Source: Candidatus Poribacteria bacterium
Lineage (GTDB): Bacteria > Poribacteria > WGA-4E > WGA-3G
Direction: 5' to 3'
Assembly: GCA_009841255.1 (NCBI GenBank)
Contig: VXMD01000032.1
Coordinates: 1-64,000, forward strand
Length of the DNA: 64,000 bases
The notes beneath the pieces are model-generated. The model worked only from the letters and a program-made list of their open reading frames with translations, ran no database searches and had not been told where the DNA came from. Position 1 is the stretch's first letter. The number at the start of each line of letters is the position of its first letter. A program made the position numbers and the translations under genes. Below are positions 27,267 to 36,212 of the stretch, in pieces.

Positions 27267-28193
27267 ATGAAAATGTGGAAAGTAGAAGAGAATCGGGTTG
27301 CCTTTGAGTATGCGCGCAAGATAACCGCCCACTATTCAAAAAGTTTTTACGTCTCAGCAAAGATGTTGCCCAGAGAAAAGCGGTGGGCGACATACGCGCT
27401 ATACGGCTTTTGTCGGCACTGCGACAATTTGATCGACACACCACGTCAACGGACTGAAACAGAAATCGTCAGAGAGATACAAGGCTTGACAGAAGAATTA
27501 CAGGTTGCTTACAATACAGGTGAGTCTCAACATCCAATTATTCGTGCGTTCATTCTCGTTGCCAAAGCGTATAGTATCCCTATTGAATATCCGCTCGACT
27601 TGCTCAAGGGGGTTGCCATGGATGTCCAGAAGACGCGGTATAAAACATTCGATGAACTCTCTCTTTTCTGTTATCGGGTCGCGGCTGTTGTTGGTCTGAT
27701 GATGACCTATGTCCTCGGTTATAAGAACGAACGTGCTTTTGGTTACGCCAAGCAACTCGGTATTGCCATGCAACTGACCAATATCCTGCGTGACATCAAG
27801 GAGGATAAGGAGATGGGACGCATCTATCTACCACAGAAGGATTTGGTGAGATTCGGCGTATCGGAGCAAGAGATCTTAGAAGAAAAAATAACACCACAAT
27901 TGAAAACACTGATGAAATTTCACATTGAACGAGCAGATCGCTATTATGCTGAAGCGATACCGGGTATTTCTTTCCTCAAAACGGAATCGCAGTATGCGAT
28001 CTATTCGGCGGCTAAAATTTATCGAGGTATCTTAAGAAAGATCGAAGATCACGACTATAACCCGTTCTTAAGTCGGGTATTCGTGCCGTCGCGTCAGAAA
28101 ATTGGGATTCTGTTACACGAGGGGCTCCGGTCAAAATTTCTATCGGCACAGGAGAAACTATTTCCAGCACACTCAGGAATGATCAACAGATGA
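27267..28193 (+). CDS. crtB: Phytoene synthase
   Basis: 308 residues. It joins two geranylgeranyl-PP molecules to phytoene with Mg2+, the first committed step. Both Asp-rich motifs are present: D53-x3-D57 in FCRHCDNLIDTP and D176-x3-D180 in TNILRDIKEDKEMGRIYLP. It overlaps the acyltransferase start by 4 bp (ATGA). The repeat element forms its leader, so its translation start is repeat-derived. Confidence 0.93.
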   Translation: MKMWKVEENRVAFEYARKITAHYSKSFYVSAKMLPREKRWATYALYGFCRHCDNLIDTPRQRTETEIVREIQGLTEELQVAYNTGESQHPIIRAFILVAKAYSIPIEYPLDLLKGVAMDVQKTRYKTFDELSLFCYRVAAVVGLMMTYVLGYKNERAFGYAKQLGIAMQLTNILRDIKEDKEMGRIYLPQKDLVRFGVSEQEILEEKITPQLKTLMKFHIERADRYYAEAIPGISFLKTESQYAIYSAAKIYRGILRKIEDHDYNPFLSRVFVPSRQKIGILLHEGLRSKFLSAQEKLFPAHSGMINR

Positions 28194-28849
28194 TTCGTGC
28201 GCGGCACCGTCTTTGGGCGGACATTATCTTTCAACTGTATCTGACGTGGTCCTTCAAGCGGAATTTTTACGAGATCCAGGTGTTAGGAACACCCCCGAGA
28301 ATACCTGACGATCTACCAGTGCTTCTACTGCCAAATCACAGCACATGGTGGGATGGGTTTTTTGTTTATCTGCTCAACAAAAGGATCTTTCGTCGGACAG
28401 CTTATTTAATGATGTTAGAAAAGCAGCTATCGAAATACAAATTCTTTAGGAAAATAGGGGCTTATTCGATTGAACCGGAGCACCGACGGAGTGTTCTTGA
28501 ATCCCTTGAATACACCGTGGAATTACTGACTCAAGAGATGCCCCTCGTCACGGTTTTTCCCCAAGGACAACTGTTGCCGTGGCAGACGCGCCCTCTCGGT
28601 TACAAACGCGGTGTGGAATGGATTTTACAGAAATACGGGAAATCCGTCGCAGTGCTACCTTTGGCAATTCGCACTGAGTTTCTCGGTGAAAAGCGTCCAA
28701 GTGTATTTTTTTTGTTCGGCGATGTCCATCCGTTTAACGCAGAAACGTTTCAAGGGATGGATTGGCTTGAACAGACCGAAACTGGATTGTTAGACGATCT
28801 CGCTTTGCGGATTCTTCGCCAAGAAAAGGGACAAAATCTGCTGGATTGA
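28190..28849 (+). CDS. Acyltransferase, PlsC-like, probable carotenoid glycoside acylation (CruD-like)
   Basis: 219 residues. The acyltransferase signature H-x4-D is H50-D55 in LLLPNHSTWWDGF, and VTVFPQGQLLPW is the second conserved block (FPxG type). Enzymes of this fold acylate glycerolipids, and in carotenoid clusters (CruD of green sulfur bacteria, CrtO of staphyloxanthin) the sugar of a carotenoid glycoside. The neighbouring glycosyltransferase supports the second role. It is translationally coupled to crtB and overlaps the next gene (TTGA). Acyl donor unknown. Confidence 0.75.
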   Translation: MIRARHRLWADIIFQLYLTWSFKRNFYEIQVLGTPPRIPDDLPVLLLPNHSTWWDGFFVYLLNKRIFRRTAYLMMLEKQLSKYKFFRKIGAYSIEPEHRRSVLESLEYTVELLTQEMPLVTVFPQGQLLPWQTRPLGYKRGVEWILQKYGKSVAVLPLAIRTEFLGEKRPSVFFLFGDVHPFNAETFQGMDWLEQTETGLLDDLALRILRQEKGQNLLD

Positions 28850-30822
28850 AAGGTTGGTGTCCTTTGTTTAGCCTGATGCTTATCTCAATAGTGCTGTTGG
28901 CGGTTATTCTGGTAGTCACGTTGTTTAATGCGGCGACTGCACCGATGTTGAAAAAACCCGTCGGTCTTCAGCACTGCTCACGCGTCTCGGTGTTAATCCC
29001 AGCGCGCAACGAGGAAGCCAACGTCGGTGCCTGTATTGAAGGATTCCTGTCTCAAAACTACGATAACTTCAAGATTTACGTGCTTGATGACCAATCGACG
29101 GATCGCACGGGTGCGATTATTGAAAAATTCGGTAAACAGTATCCTGAAGTTCAAGCGATTCACGGTAAACCGTTGCCAGCCGAGTGGAGTGGAAAAAATT
29201 GGGCGTGCCATCAATTGAGCCAATATGCAGATGGGGAGATATTCATCTTCACGGATGCGGATAACCGTCCCGCCCCGAACGCGATTGCGAATACCGTTGC
29301 TTACATGCAGAAGTTGGAACTTGGGTTGCTCTCGGCGTTTCCAGAGAAAGTGACAATAACCTTGGCAGAAAAACTCGTCGTGCCGGTGGTTGACATGTTC
29401 GTTTATGCTGGGCTACCGTTATGGCTGACTTACTTGAGTCGTTTTCCGTCGCTTGCGGCGGCGAGCGGTTTGTGGATCGCCTTTACTAGCGAGGCATATC
29501 AACAAGTTGGCGGGCATCAAGCGGTGTCAAATCAAATTGTCGAAGACGTTGAACTCAGCCGATTGGCGAAAAAGAGGGGTATTAAAATTTTGACATCGGC
29601 AGGGACGCGCGTGGTCTCTTGCAGGATGTATCAGTCGTTTAGCGAGGTTTGGGACGGATTTTCCAAAAACCTGTTTGGACTGGTCGGCTACAAAACGATA
29701 CCGTTTTTTATTTTAATTTTCAGTCTGTTTACAATGTGTGTTCTGCCCTACATCGCTGTCTCGTTTGCGCCACTAAGAGGACCGGCAATCGTTGCTATCG
29801 CTATGAACACCGTTATCCGGATAGTGCTGGCACTCAAATATAGGCATCCCCTCTTTACCAGCGTAATTTTACATCCGTTTGGTGTGCTGTTGACGTTGAT
29901 GATCGGCATCAATTCGTTTTGCCAAGTCAGACGTGGGCGTCTGCAGTGGAAAGGACGACAGATTGACCCAAAAATAGCGGTCAGCAGTCAGCAATCAGCA
30001 GCCACGAAAAGAACTTCAAACAGGGAATTTAGTTATAATGACGAAAACGAAGCCTGCAACAATGCACAGAAATGCCCAAGCAAAAACCCCAAGCAAAACA
30101 CGCAGGCGATTCTTGAGAAAAGAGCCTCAAATAAGAACCTCACTGGACTACTCCACAAGGTAAAATTAAAATATAAAATAGGGGCACTTTATCTACTTTT
30201 AGGCGCAGGTGGATTGTGGCATGTGTTCGGTGTGTTCCAAGAAGCCATGCGCGTCCTCGCTTCACCGATCATGATCGGTTTGGGCGTATGGCTATTTTGG
30301 GAATGCTGGCGAGTATACCCACGGCATCAACGCCCAAAATTTTCCATCGTAAGCGTAGGGGTTGTTGTCGTGAGTTTCGGGATTGAATGGCTCGGTGTTC
30401 GGACAGGCGAGATTTTCGGTTCATATCAGTATGGAGAGACACTGCAGCCATCGATTGATGGTGTTCCCATCAGCATTGGGTCTGCTTGGTTTGTGACGCT
30501 CGTCGCTTCGACCGCTGTGGCTCAGAAGATTGCGCCGAAATCTCTCACAAAAGGTTCCCATTTCAAAATAGCACTTTTGGTGGCGTTGTTAATGGTCTGC
30601 TTCGACCTGCTTATGGAACCGGCGGCAGTGAAACTGGATTATTGGACATGGATGAACGACCCTATCCCTCTACGGAACTATCTGGTGTGGTTCGGATTGA
30701 GTTTTATCTTTGCGACCATCGGTTTACAAATTGGACTCTTTCGTCAGTTGTTGCCTCGGATCGCGATTCACCTCTATTTTGCCCAACTGATTTATTTCGG
30801 ACTTGTGGTTTTGAAACGTTAA
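28846..30822 (+). CDS. Fusion of a CruC/CrtQ-type glycosyltransferase and a CruF-type carotenoid hydratase
   Basis: 658 residues. Residues 1-30 are hydrophobic, then a GT2 domain (SVLIPARNEEANVGACIEGF, DDQSTD at 81-86, FTDADNRPAP) followed by more membrane helices to about 375; this part likely glucosylates a carotenoid hydroxyl. Residues about 442-658 are a CruF (PF04240) membrane domain with EWLGVRTGEIFGSYQYG and YWTWMNDPIPLRNYLVWFG; CruF adds water at C-1' of the open end. The linker, residues 376-441, is entirely translated repeat sequence. The start is TTG 28846 (overlapping the upstream stop) or ATG 28876. Whether the two halves are natively separate genes needs homologues. Confidence 0.75.
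   Translation: MKGWCPLFSLMLISIVLLAVILVVTLFNAATAPMLKKPVGLQHCSRVSVLIPARNEEANVGACIEGFLSQNYDNFKIYVLDDQSTDRTGAIIEKFGKQYPEVQAIHGKPLPAEWSGKNWACHQLSQYADGEIFIFTDADNRPAPNAIANTVAYMQKLELGLLSAFPEKVTITLAEKLVVPVVDMFVYAGLPLWLTYLSRFPSLAAASGLWIAFTSEAYQQVGGHQAVSNQIVEDVELSRLAKKRGIKILTSAGTRVVSCRMYQSFSEVWDGFSKNLFGLVGYKTIPFFILIFSLFTMCVLPYIAVSFAPLRGPAIVAIAMNTVIRIVLALKYRHPLFTSVILHPFGVLLTLMIGINSFCQVRRGRLQWKGRQIDPKIAVSSQQSAATKRTSNREFSYNDENEACNNAQKCPSKNPKQNTQAILEKRASNKNLTGLLHKVKLKYKIGALYLLLGAGGLWHVFGVFQEAMRVLASPIMIGLGVWLFWECWRVYPRHQRPKFSIVSVGVVVVSFGIEWLGVRTGEIFGSYQYGETLQPSIDGVPISIGSAWFVTLVASTAVAQKIAPKSLTKGSHFKIALLVALLMVCFDLLMEPAAVKLDYWTWMNDPIPLRNYLVWFGLSFIFATIGLQIGLFRQLLPRIAIHLYFAQLIYFGLVVLKR
29976..30174 (+). repeat. 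Repeat DNA translated as the linker of the glycosyltransferase::CruF fusion
   Basis: Starts with AGCGGTCAGCAGTCAGCAAT (AGC family), then GCCTGCAACAATGCACAG and CACGCAGGCG, and ends in CACAAGGTAAAATTAAAA, the same end as the repeat before crtI and crtB. Read in frame it gives a Gln/Asn/Lys-rich linker. Its end lies where CruF would need its own start, so it may once have been an intergenic leader. Confidence 0.7.
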
Positions 30823-30826
30823 AAAT

Positions 30827-31543
30827 ATGAAAAAAACGAACAAAGGGCTATTCATTGCGATAGCGATTATGGGACTGTGGGGGTTAAGTCTCTCACTTTT
30901 ACTCCGGCTTGATATTGTGCATATCAACACCGTGCTGATACCCATAGGGATACTTTGTCAGACTTTTCTTTATACGGGTCTGTTTATCACGGCACACGAC
31001 GCGATGCATGGATCCGTTTGCCCGACCCACCTACAAGCGAATAATATAATTGGGGCAATTGCTGTTGGCTTATACGCCCTATTTTCATATCGCAAATTGT
31101 TAGAGAAGCACTGGGCGCACCACCGAACACCCGCCAGTGACACCGATCCTGATTTTCACGATGGAAAGCACAGCGGATTCTTGGCGTGGTACCCTCATTT
31201 TATGAAGGAATACCTCAGTTGGCAACAGATAGTCGGTATGGCAATTGTTTTTCAAGTTATGGAATATGTTTTGGGGATCCCAACGTTCAACCTGATACTG
31301 TTCTGGGTTGCGCCGGCATTGCTTAGCACGTTGCAACTGTTTTATTTCGGGACGTATCTACCACACCGTCTGCCGACAGGTGGGTATGATAACCCCCATC
31401 GCGCGCGGAGCAACGCGTATTCAACGTTCTGGTCGTTTATCACCTGTTACCACTTCGGGTATCATTGGGAACACCACGAGTACCCTTATGTCCCGTGGTG
31501 GCATTTGCCAGCCGTACGGAGAATGAGGGCGCGCCGCCAATGA
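30827..31543 (+). CDS. crtW: Beta-carotene ketolase, CrtW type
   Basis: 238-residue di-iron membrane enzyme that adds the 4-keto group to beta rings. Histidine motifs: HDAMH 57-61, HWAHH 95-99 with TPASDTDPDFHDG, and HWEHH 213-217 in CYHFGYHWEHHEYPYVPWWHLP. YLPHRLPTGGYDNPHR is also characteristic of CrtW and separates it from general fatty acid desaturases. It lies 4 bases after the fusion gene and overlaps the deacetylase start (ATGA). Confidence 0.88.
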   Translation: MKKTNKGLFIAIAIMGLWGLSLSLLLRLDIVHINTVLIPIGILCQTFLYTGLFITAHDAMHGSVCPTHLQANNIIGAIAVGLYALFSYRKLLEKHWAHHRTPASDTDPDFHDGKHSGFLAWYPHFMKEYLSWQQIVGMAIVFQVMEYVLGIPTFNLILFWVAPALLSTLQLFYFGTYLPHRLPTGGYDNPHRARSNAYSTFWSFITCYHFGYHWEHHEYPYVPWWHLPAVRRMRARRQ

Positions 31544-32247
31544 ACCCTATCATCATAGTTGTTGGAACATTTGTAGCGGTGATGCTGCTGTGGTTGTTCT
31601 TTAGACCACCGTTCGGAAAAAATGTCGTTCACCTGAACACAGATCAACGGATTGTCGCTCTTACCTACGACGATGGACCGAATCCACCTTACACCGAGCG
31701 GTTACTTGATGTCCTCGCCAAGCACAACGTCAAAGCGACGTTCTTCATGATCGGGAATCGGATCGAGAAGCATCCGGAAACGGTAAGTCGGGTTATTGCT
31801 GAAGGGCATCAGATCGGCAATCACTCCTATAGCCACCCGCTGCTCGGTTTCCTGCCACCATTCTATGTCCGACGGGAAATTGAACGCACGGACAACCTCC
31901 TACAGAAATATCACCCCTACGGAGTTTTCAAGGCAGGTGCAGTTGTGTTTCGTGCACCGGTGTTGACGAGGTTTCTGCCGGTGGCGTGGGTGCTTGCGAA
32001 AGGGAATCGCGCCCACATCAGCTGCAACGTGTGGAGTTGGGATTGGACGACACAGAACCCCGACAAGATCACTGAAACGGTATTGAAGAAGACAAGTCCG
32101 GGTTCGATTATCGTCCTACATGACGGCAAAGCAGAGAATAAGAGTGCCAACCGTTCAGGGACGATTGAGGCGACAGATCAAATCATCACGGCACTTAAAC
32201 GGGATGGATATCAGTTCGTCCGGTTGTCAGATGTGGGTAATCCATAA
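31540..32247 (+). CDS. Membrane-anchored polysaccharide deacetylase (NodB domain)
   Basis: 235 residues. An N-terminal membrane segment (IIIVVGTFVAVMLLWLFF) is followed by a NodB homology domain of the CE4 type: TYDDGP (metal Asp), HSYSHP (metal His pair), VFRAP and IIVLHDG. CE4 enzymes remove N- or O-acyl groups from peptidoglycan, chitin-like or other polysaccharides outside the membrane. It ends the carotenoid operon, where its job is not obvious; envelope remodelling or acting on a sugar-bearing lipid are options. It is convergent with the selenoprotein gene, 7 bp apart. Confidence 0.85.
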   Translation: MNPIIIVVGTFVAVMLLWLFFRPPFGKNVVHLNTDQRIVALTYDDGPNPPYTERLLDVLAKHNVKATFFMIGNRIEKHPETVSRVIAEGHQIGNHSYSHPLLGFLPPFYVRREIERTDNLLQKYHPYGVFKAGAVVFRAPVLTRFLPVAWVLAKGNRAHISCNVWSWDWTTQNPDKITETVLKKTSPGSIIVLHDGKAENKSANRSGTIEATDQIITALKRDGYQFVRLSDVGNP

Positions 32248-32254
32248 CTGTTTC

Positions 32255-33847
32255 TTAATCGGTGACTTCTACAGAGATTTTCGCGTGAAAAGCGTTTATC
32301 TCTCCTATTCCACCCCATTGGTTCCCAGTCACACACAATTTAAAGCGTTGACCGCGCTCGAACTGATACGTAAGTTGCCCAGTTTGACCGGGGAATATGT
32401 TCCAGATTCTGGTCAATGCGTCAAGTGCCTTCCTGTATTCGTCACTTCTTTGACTGTTCCATACTTCAGGATCCATGCCGTCGGGAACTTTTTCTGTCGG
32501 TAGTTTTTTGTCTCCGTCGAGGAGGTGGAAACTTCCTATCGCCTCATCTCTACCGACTTGGATGTCAATGGTAAGTGTGCCACCGTCTTCAAACGTCGTG
32601 GTGTCAATGTAGACAACGGTGTAGTCTTGATGCACCGCTACCGGGGTGCGAAAGGTGTCCACCACTTCTTGTGAAGATTGTTCAGGTGTGAGGATAGTGT
32701 CGCCCAATCCTGGACGTTTTCCTTCCAGGGACGCTGTGAGAAAAAACAGATACGCTGCTATCTCGTCTTCAAACTCGCCCAAGCAATCGGGAAATTCGTT
32801 ATAGTCTATGCCCCCGAGCGGTTCAAATTCATGTGAGATAACCAAACAGTCCACCGGTGAACCTTTTTTCCAACTTTTTATAATTGCTTGTGCCAAGGCG
32901 TGTGTTGTGTCAAACGTCTTACCTTCACGCTCGCGTCGCCTTGCGATCGGTTCTCGCAAACTCGGGGTGCGTCCTAATTCCGCATTCGGGACCCACGTGT
33001 TGATGAAATTTTCGTTCAAAAATGTTATGATTCGATCTTCAGAGAGCTCACCTGCTCTCAGGCATTTGCCACTCCCTCAGCACGCCTCGTCGAAGAGCGG
33101 TCCATCTATTGAGATAACATGGATCGGTTTGTGTTGTGTCGGTGCTCTCTCCAACGCTTCCTCCAGCGATACCCAGTTAATTTGCTGAAATTTGTAAAAA
33201 CGCGCGGATAGTACGCGTTCCGCTGCTGCCTGCGTAATTGACGCCGTGAATTCGCCATTGTGAGGGGGGGTGTCAGTACAGAGTTCCATCTGTGGACAAT
33301 AGCCGATTTCCGCAAAAGTTCCGCCATCTTCTTGCGTCCAACCCGCATCAAAGTTCAGTGTCGTTGGCGGCACGTACATTTTAAAGGAGACAACCTTCTC
33401 TCGAATGTGGTCGATAACCAAGTGTCCGGTAAATTGGGACGGCGTAAACTTACCGCTCTCCATGATGAATTCTGCATGAACACGGAACACAATTTCAGCG
33501 AGTTCGTCATTATGAGCGCGCAAGCATGCCCACAACCCACGAGAATCGCCCGAATCAATCATCAGTTTCAGTTTAGGACGGGGATAGAGTTGCTTCAGTA
33601 ACGTTCGCGCGCCTTCTTCTTGAATCTCCCAACATTCACCCACCGCAATTGGTTCCGATGGCAAAAATGCTTGAAAAACCGAAGCAGGATATTGCTTTTC
33701 GGGTTCAGCGACCTGAAAGTTCGCTAACTCGTCCCATTCCACGTGGAAGTTATATTGTGTGTATTCGATCGGTGCGATGTAACCTTTGACGTTGACTTCT
33801 GCGCCCCCGCTAAGATTAAGTGTGATTTTGCTTCCTAAGGTTTCCAT
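32255..33847 (-). CDS. Selenoprotein with thioredoxin-like middle domain (in-frame UGA as Sec)
   Basis: One frame of 530 residues runs from ATG 33847 to 32255, interrupted only by UGA at 33077-33079 (residue 257). The frame is open before and after, and the protein pattern continues across it: LFDEAC-U-GSGKCLRAGELSEDRIITFLNENFINTW. This resembles thioredoxin-like proteins with a CxGxGKxLR-type redox site. Domain order: N-terminal beta-domain A (1-96), a middle region with the redox site (about 215-390), C-terminal beta-domain C (about 393-530). A SECIS-like hairpin follows the UGA. Without Sec readthrough the product would stop at 256 residues. It lies one base after the upstream gene in the guaB operon. 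Confidence 0.75.
33042..33079 (-). promoter_or_regulatory. Candidate bacterial SECIS hairpin after the UGA codon
   Basis: On the minus strand the UGA is followed 17 bases later by GAGAGC - AGGTGA - GCTCTC, a perfect 6-bp stem with a six-base loop that begins AGGU. This is like the loop of the E. coli fdhF SECIS. The loop begins 24 bases after UGA, within the range known for bacterial SECIS elements. The codons stay in frame through it. Confidence 0.6.
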
Positions 33848-33848
33848 T

Positions 33849-34472
33849 TCACTTCTCCACTACAGAAATTTTTGCGTGAAAAGCGTTTATGCACGGTTCG
33901 TCTTTCACCCAAACTCCAATAACACCTAACTTAAATAATTGACCCTTGTCGAAACCATGCTCAATTTGACGGGTGTCCCCGGGTTCACCCCATACCCAAG
34001 TAATCTTGTCTTTAGGTACTGTTTCTTCTGTGGAAAGTTCTTTATCGCCATCAAGCAAATAGAACGCCGCTTCACTATCTTCTCTACCGATTTCAACGTC
34101 AATGGTGAGGATGCCACCGTTTCCAAAGGCTGTGGTATCAATCACAACAACAGTCCAGTCCTGATGCCCTACAGTCGGTCCCCGAAAAACGTCCACCACT
34201 GTCTGCGGATGAAGTTGCTTCAGCAACTCCAGAGCACCCGCGTGCTTAATCTCCCAAGGTACACCGATAGAGATGGCTGCCTGAGGAAGAAAGTCGCAGA
34301 AAATTGAGGTGGGATACTGTTTTTCTGGTTCAGCGACTCGCAGATTTGCCAACGTATCCCAGTCTACATGGAAGTTGTATTGTGTATATTCAATCGGCGC
34401 GATGAAACCCTTGACAGACACTTCTGCGTCACTATCAAGACTGAGTATGATTTTGTTGTCAGAAGTTTTCAT
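33849..34472 (-). CDS. Paralogue of the selenoprotein lacking its middle (Sec) domain
   Basis: 207 residues. Residues 1-92 match the N-terminus of the downstream selenoprotein (FIAPIEYTQYNFHVDWDTLAN, VAEPEKQYP, LLKQLHP). Residues about 95-207 match its C-terminus (TVVVIDTTAFGNGGILTIDV, LLDGDKEL, INAFHAKISV). The whole thioredoxin-like middle is absent, and the join is near LHPQ-TVVDV. The function is unknown; the two beta-domains may bind a common partner. It lies two bases after guaB and one base before the selenoprotein gene, so the three genes are very likely one operon. Confidence 0.7.
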   Translation of the reverse strand: MKTSDNKIILSLDSDAEVSVKGFIAPIEYTQYNFHVDWDTLANLRVAEPEKQYPTSIFCDFLPQAAISIGVPWEIKHAGALELLKQLHPQTVVDVFRGPTVGHQDWTVVVIDTTAFGNGGILTIDVEIGREDSEAAFYLLDGDKELSTEETVPKDKITWVWGEPGDTRQIEHGFDKGQLFKLGVIGVWVKDEPCINAFHAKISVVEK

Positions 34473-34474
34473 TT

Positions 34475-35974
34475 TTATCCATCCTGCGTCGTTCTTGGGA
34501 TGATGTCGTGAACACCGCCTTCACGGATACTTGCTGAAGAGACTAACACGAATCTCGCTTTTTGACGGAACTCCGGTAGGGATATCGCGCCACAATTACA
34601 CATAAGCGATCGGATTTTTGCGAGGGTCGTTGTCAAACTATCGTTCATTTTTCCTGCGTAAGGGACATAGGCATCAGCACCCTCCTCGAACAACAATTCT
34701 GGACCTCCGCCCTCGTGGTAACGCTGCCAATTGGCGGCTCGCTTTGTTCCTTCGCCCCAATACTCTTTCACTGTATTCATACCCAATTTTCTTATCTTAC
34801 TTGGACTTTCATCAAATCTTGCGAAATATCTGCCCATCATCACGAAATCAGCCCCCATGGCAAGCGCCAAACCGATATGATAATCTTGGAAGATGCCACC
34901 ATCTGAGCAAAGTGGGACGTAAACACCGGTTTCCTTCAAATACAGGTCCCTTTGCCGAGCGACTTCAATGAGGGCGGTCGCTTGCCCACGCCCAATGCCT
35001 TTCTGTTCCCTCGTTATACAAATAGCACCGCCACCGATACCTACTTTTATAAAATCAGCACCCGCTTCCACCAGATACATAAATGCATCTCCGTGAACGA
35101 CATTCCCGCCGCCCACTTTCACAGTCCCATCGTATGTATCTTTAATGAATTTTATGGTGTCCGATTGCCATTCCGTATACCCTTCAGAAGAATCAACACA
35201 AATAATATCGACACCCGCGGCGACCAATGCTGGCACTCTTTCCTTATAATCTCTTGTATTAATTCCGGCACCAACGACGAGTCTTTTCTGGGAATCTATG
35301 GATTCAAGGGGATTTTTCTTATGGTCGTCGTAATCTTTCCTGAAGACCAAGTGTAACAGTTTACGATTTTCATCAACAATCGGTAGACAATTTATCTTGT
35401 GTTCCCAAATGAGGTCGTTGGCCTCTTCAATCGTAATTCCCTTTCGACCCACGATCAGTTGAGAAAAGGGAGTCATTAATTCGCTGACTTTCGTATTTAA
35501 ATCCACCCGACTCAACCTATAATCCTTATCCGTTATGAGTCCGAGTAACTCCCCTGCGGGGGAACCATCCTCGGTTATAGGAATCGTCGAGTGTCCTGTT
35601 TCTTGGGTGAGTTCCACGACATCTGCTATTGTGCTATTACACTTTAAATTTGAGTCGCTGACAACAAAGCCTGCTTTGTGGTTTTTAACGGCTCGGACCA
35701 TTGCTGTCTGCTCTTCAATGCTTTGGGATCCGTAAATAAAGGATATTCCGCCCTGTCGCGCCAGAGCGATTGCCAAATTGTGATTCGAAACAGCCTGCAT
35801 GATTGCAGAAGCAAACGGGATATTCACTTCCAGAGAAGGGTATTGTCCTACTTTAAATTTCACCAAAGGGGTTCTCAGGACAACGTTTTCAGGGATACAC
35901 TCCTTCGTGGTTAAGTTAGGTAAAAGCAAGTATTCGCTGAAAGTCCGGCTTGCTTCAGGAAAAAAGTGAGCCAT
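34475..35974 (-). CDS. guaB: IMP dehydrogenase
   Basis: 499 residues. It oxidises IMP to XMP with NAD+, the rate-limiting step to GMP, in the cytoplasm. The TIM barrel is split by a CBS-domain pair (about residues 95-210, [13 protein letters not shown]). The catalytic Cys loop is [20 protein letters not shown], and [24 protein letters not shown] is the phosphate-binding part. The late part with [17 protein letters not shown] fits a long, less common IMPDH type. A strong AGGAGGA precedes the ATG. It heads the operon with the selenoprotein. Confidence 0.88.
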   Translation of the reverse strand: MAHFFPEASRTFSEYLLLPNLTTKECIPENVVLRTPLVKFKVGQYPSLEVNIPFASAIMQAVSNHNLAIALARQGGISFIYGSQSIEEQTAMVRAVKNHKAGFVVSDSNLKCNSTIADVVELTQETGHSTIPITEDGSPAGELLGLITDKDYRLSRVDLNTKVSELMTPFSQLIVGRKGITIEEANDLIWEHKINCLPIVDENRKLLHLVFRKDYDDHKKNPLESIDSQKRLVVGAGINTRDYKERVPALVAAGVDIICVDSSEGYTEWQSDTIKFIKDTYDGTVKVGGGNVVHGDAFMYLVEAGADFIKVGIGGGAICITREQKGIGRGQATALIEVARQRDLYLKETGVYVPLCSDGGIFQDYHIGLALAMGADFVMMGRYFARFDESPSKIRKLGMNTVKEYWGEGTKRAANWQRYHEGGGPELLFEEGADAYVPYAGKMNDSLTTTLAKIRSLMCNCGAISLPEFRQKARFVLVSSASIREGGVHDIIPRTTQDG

Positions 35975-36083
35975 TGTTCATTCCTCCTGTCAAAAAAGTC
36001 TGAACTATGATTTCTGTGATTTTCGACCAAAAACCCCTTTAAGCAATTTTCGGTATTAAATATGCACATTGTCTGTCGATGAC

Positions 36084-36110
36084 GGGCGGGGAAACCCCGC
36101 CCCTACGGGG
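36084..36110. repeat. GC-rich palindrome downstream of the HAD gene
   Basis: GGGCGGGG and CCCCGCCC pair around AAA (36084-36102), overlapped by CCCCTACGGGG. It sits between the guaB start and the HAD 3' end and belongs to the window's palindromic repeat background. Confidence 0.6.
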
Positions 36111-36212
36111 TCGAGATCTAACCGAGAATCAAAAAAACGGCAATTTATTATTGAATATTGCTAAAGTCACAAGAATCATATCAATCCCGGTCAGATTTGG
36201 GTTAGCACATAA

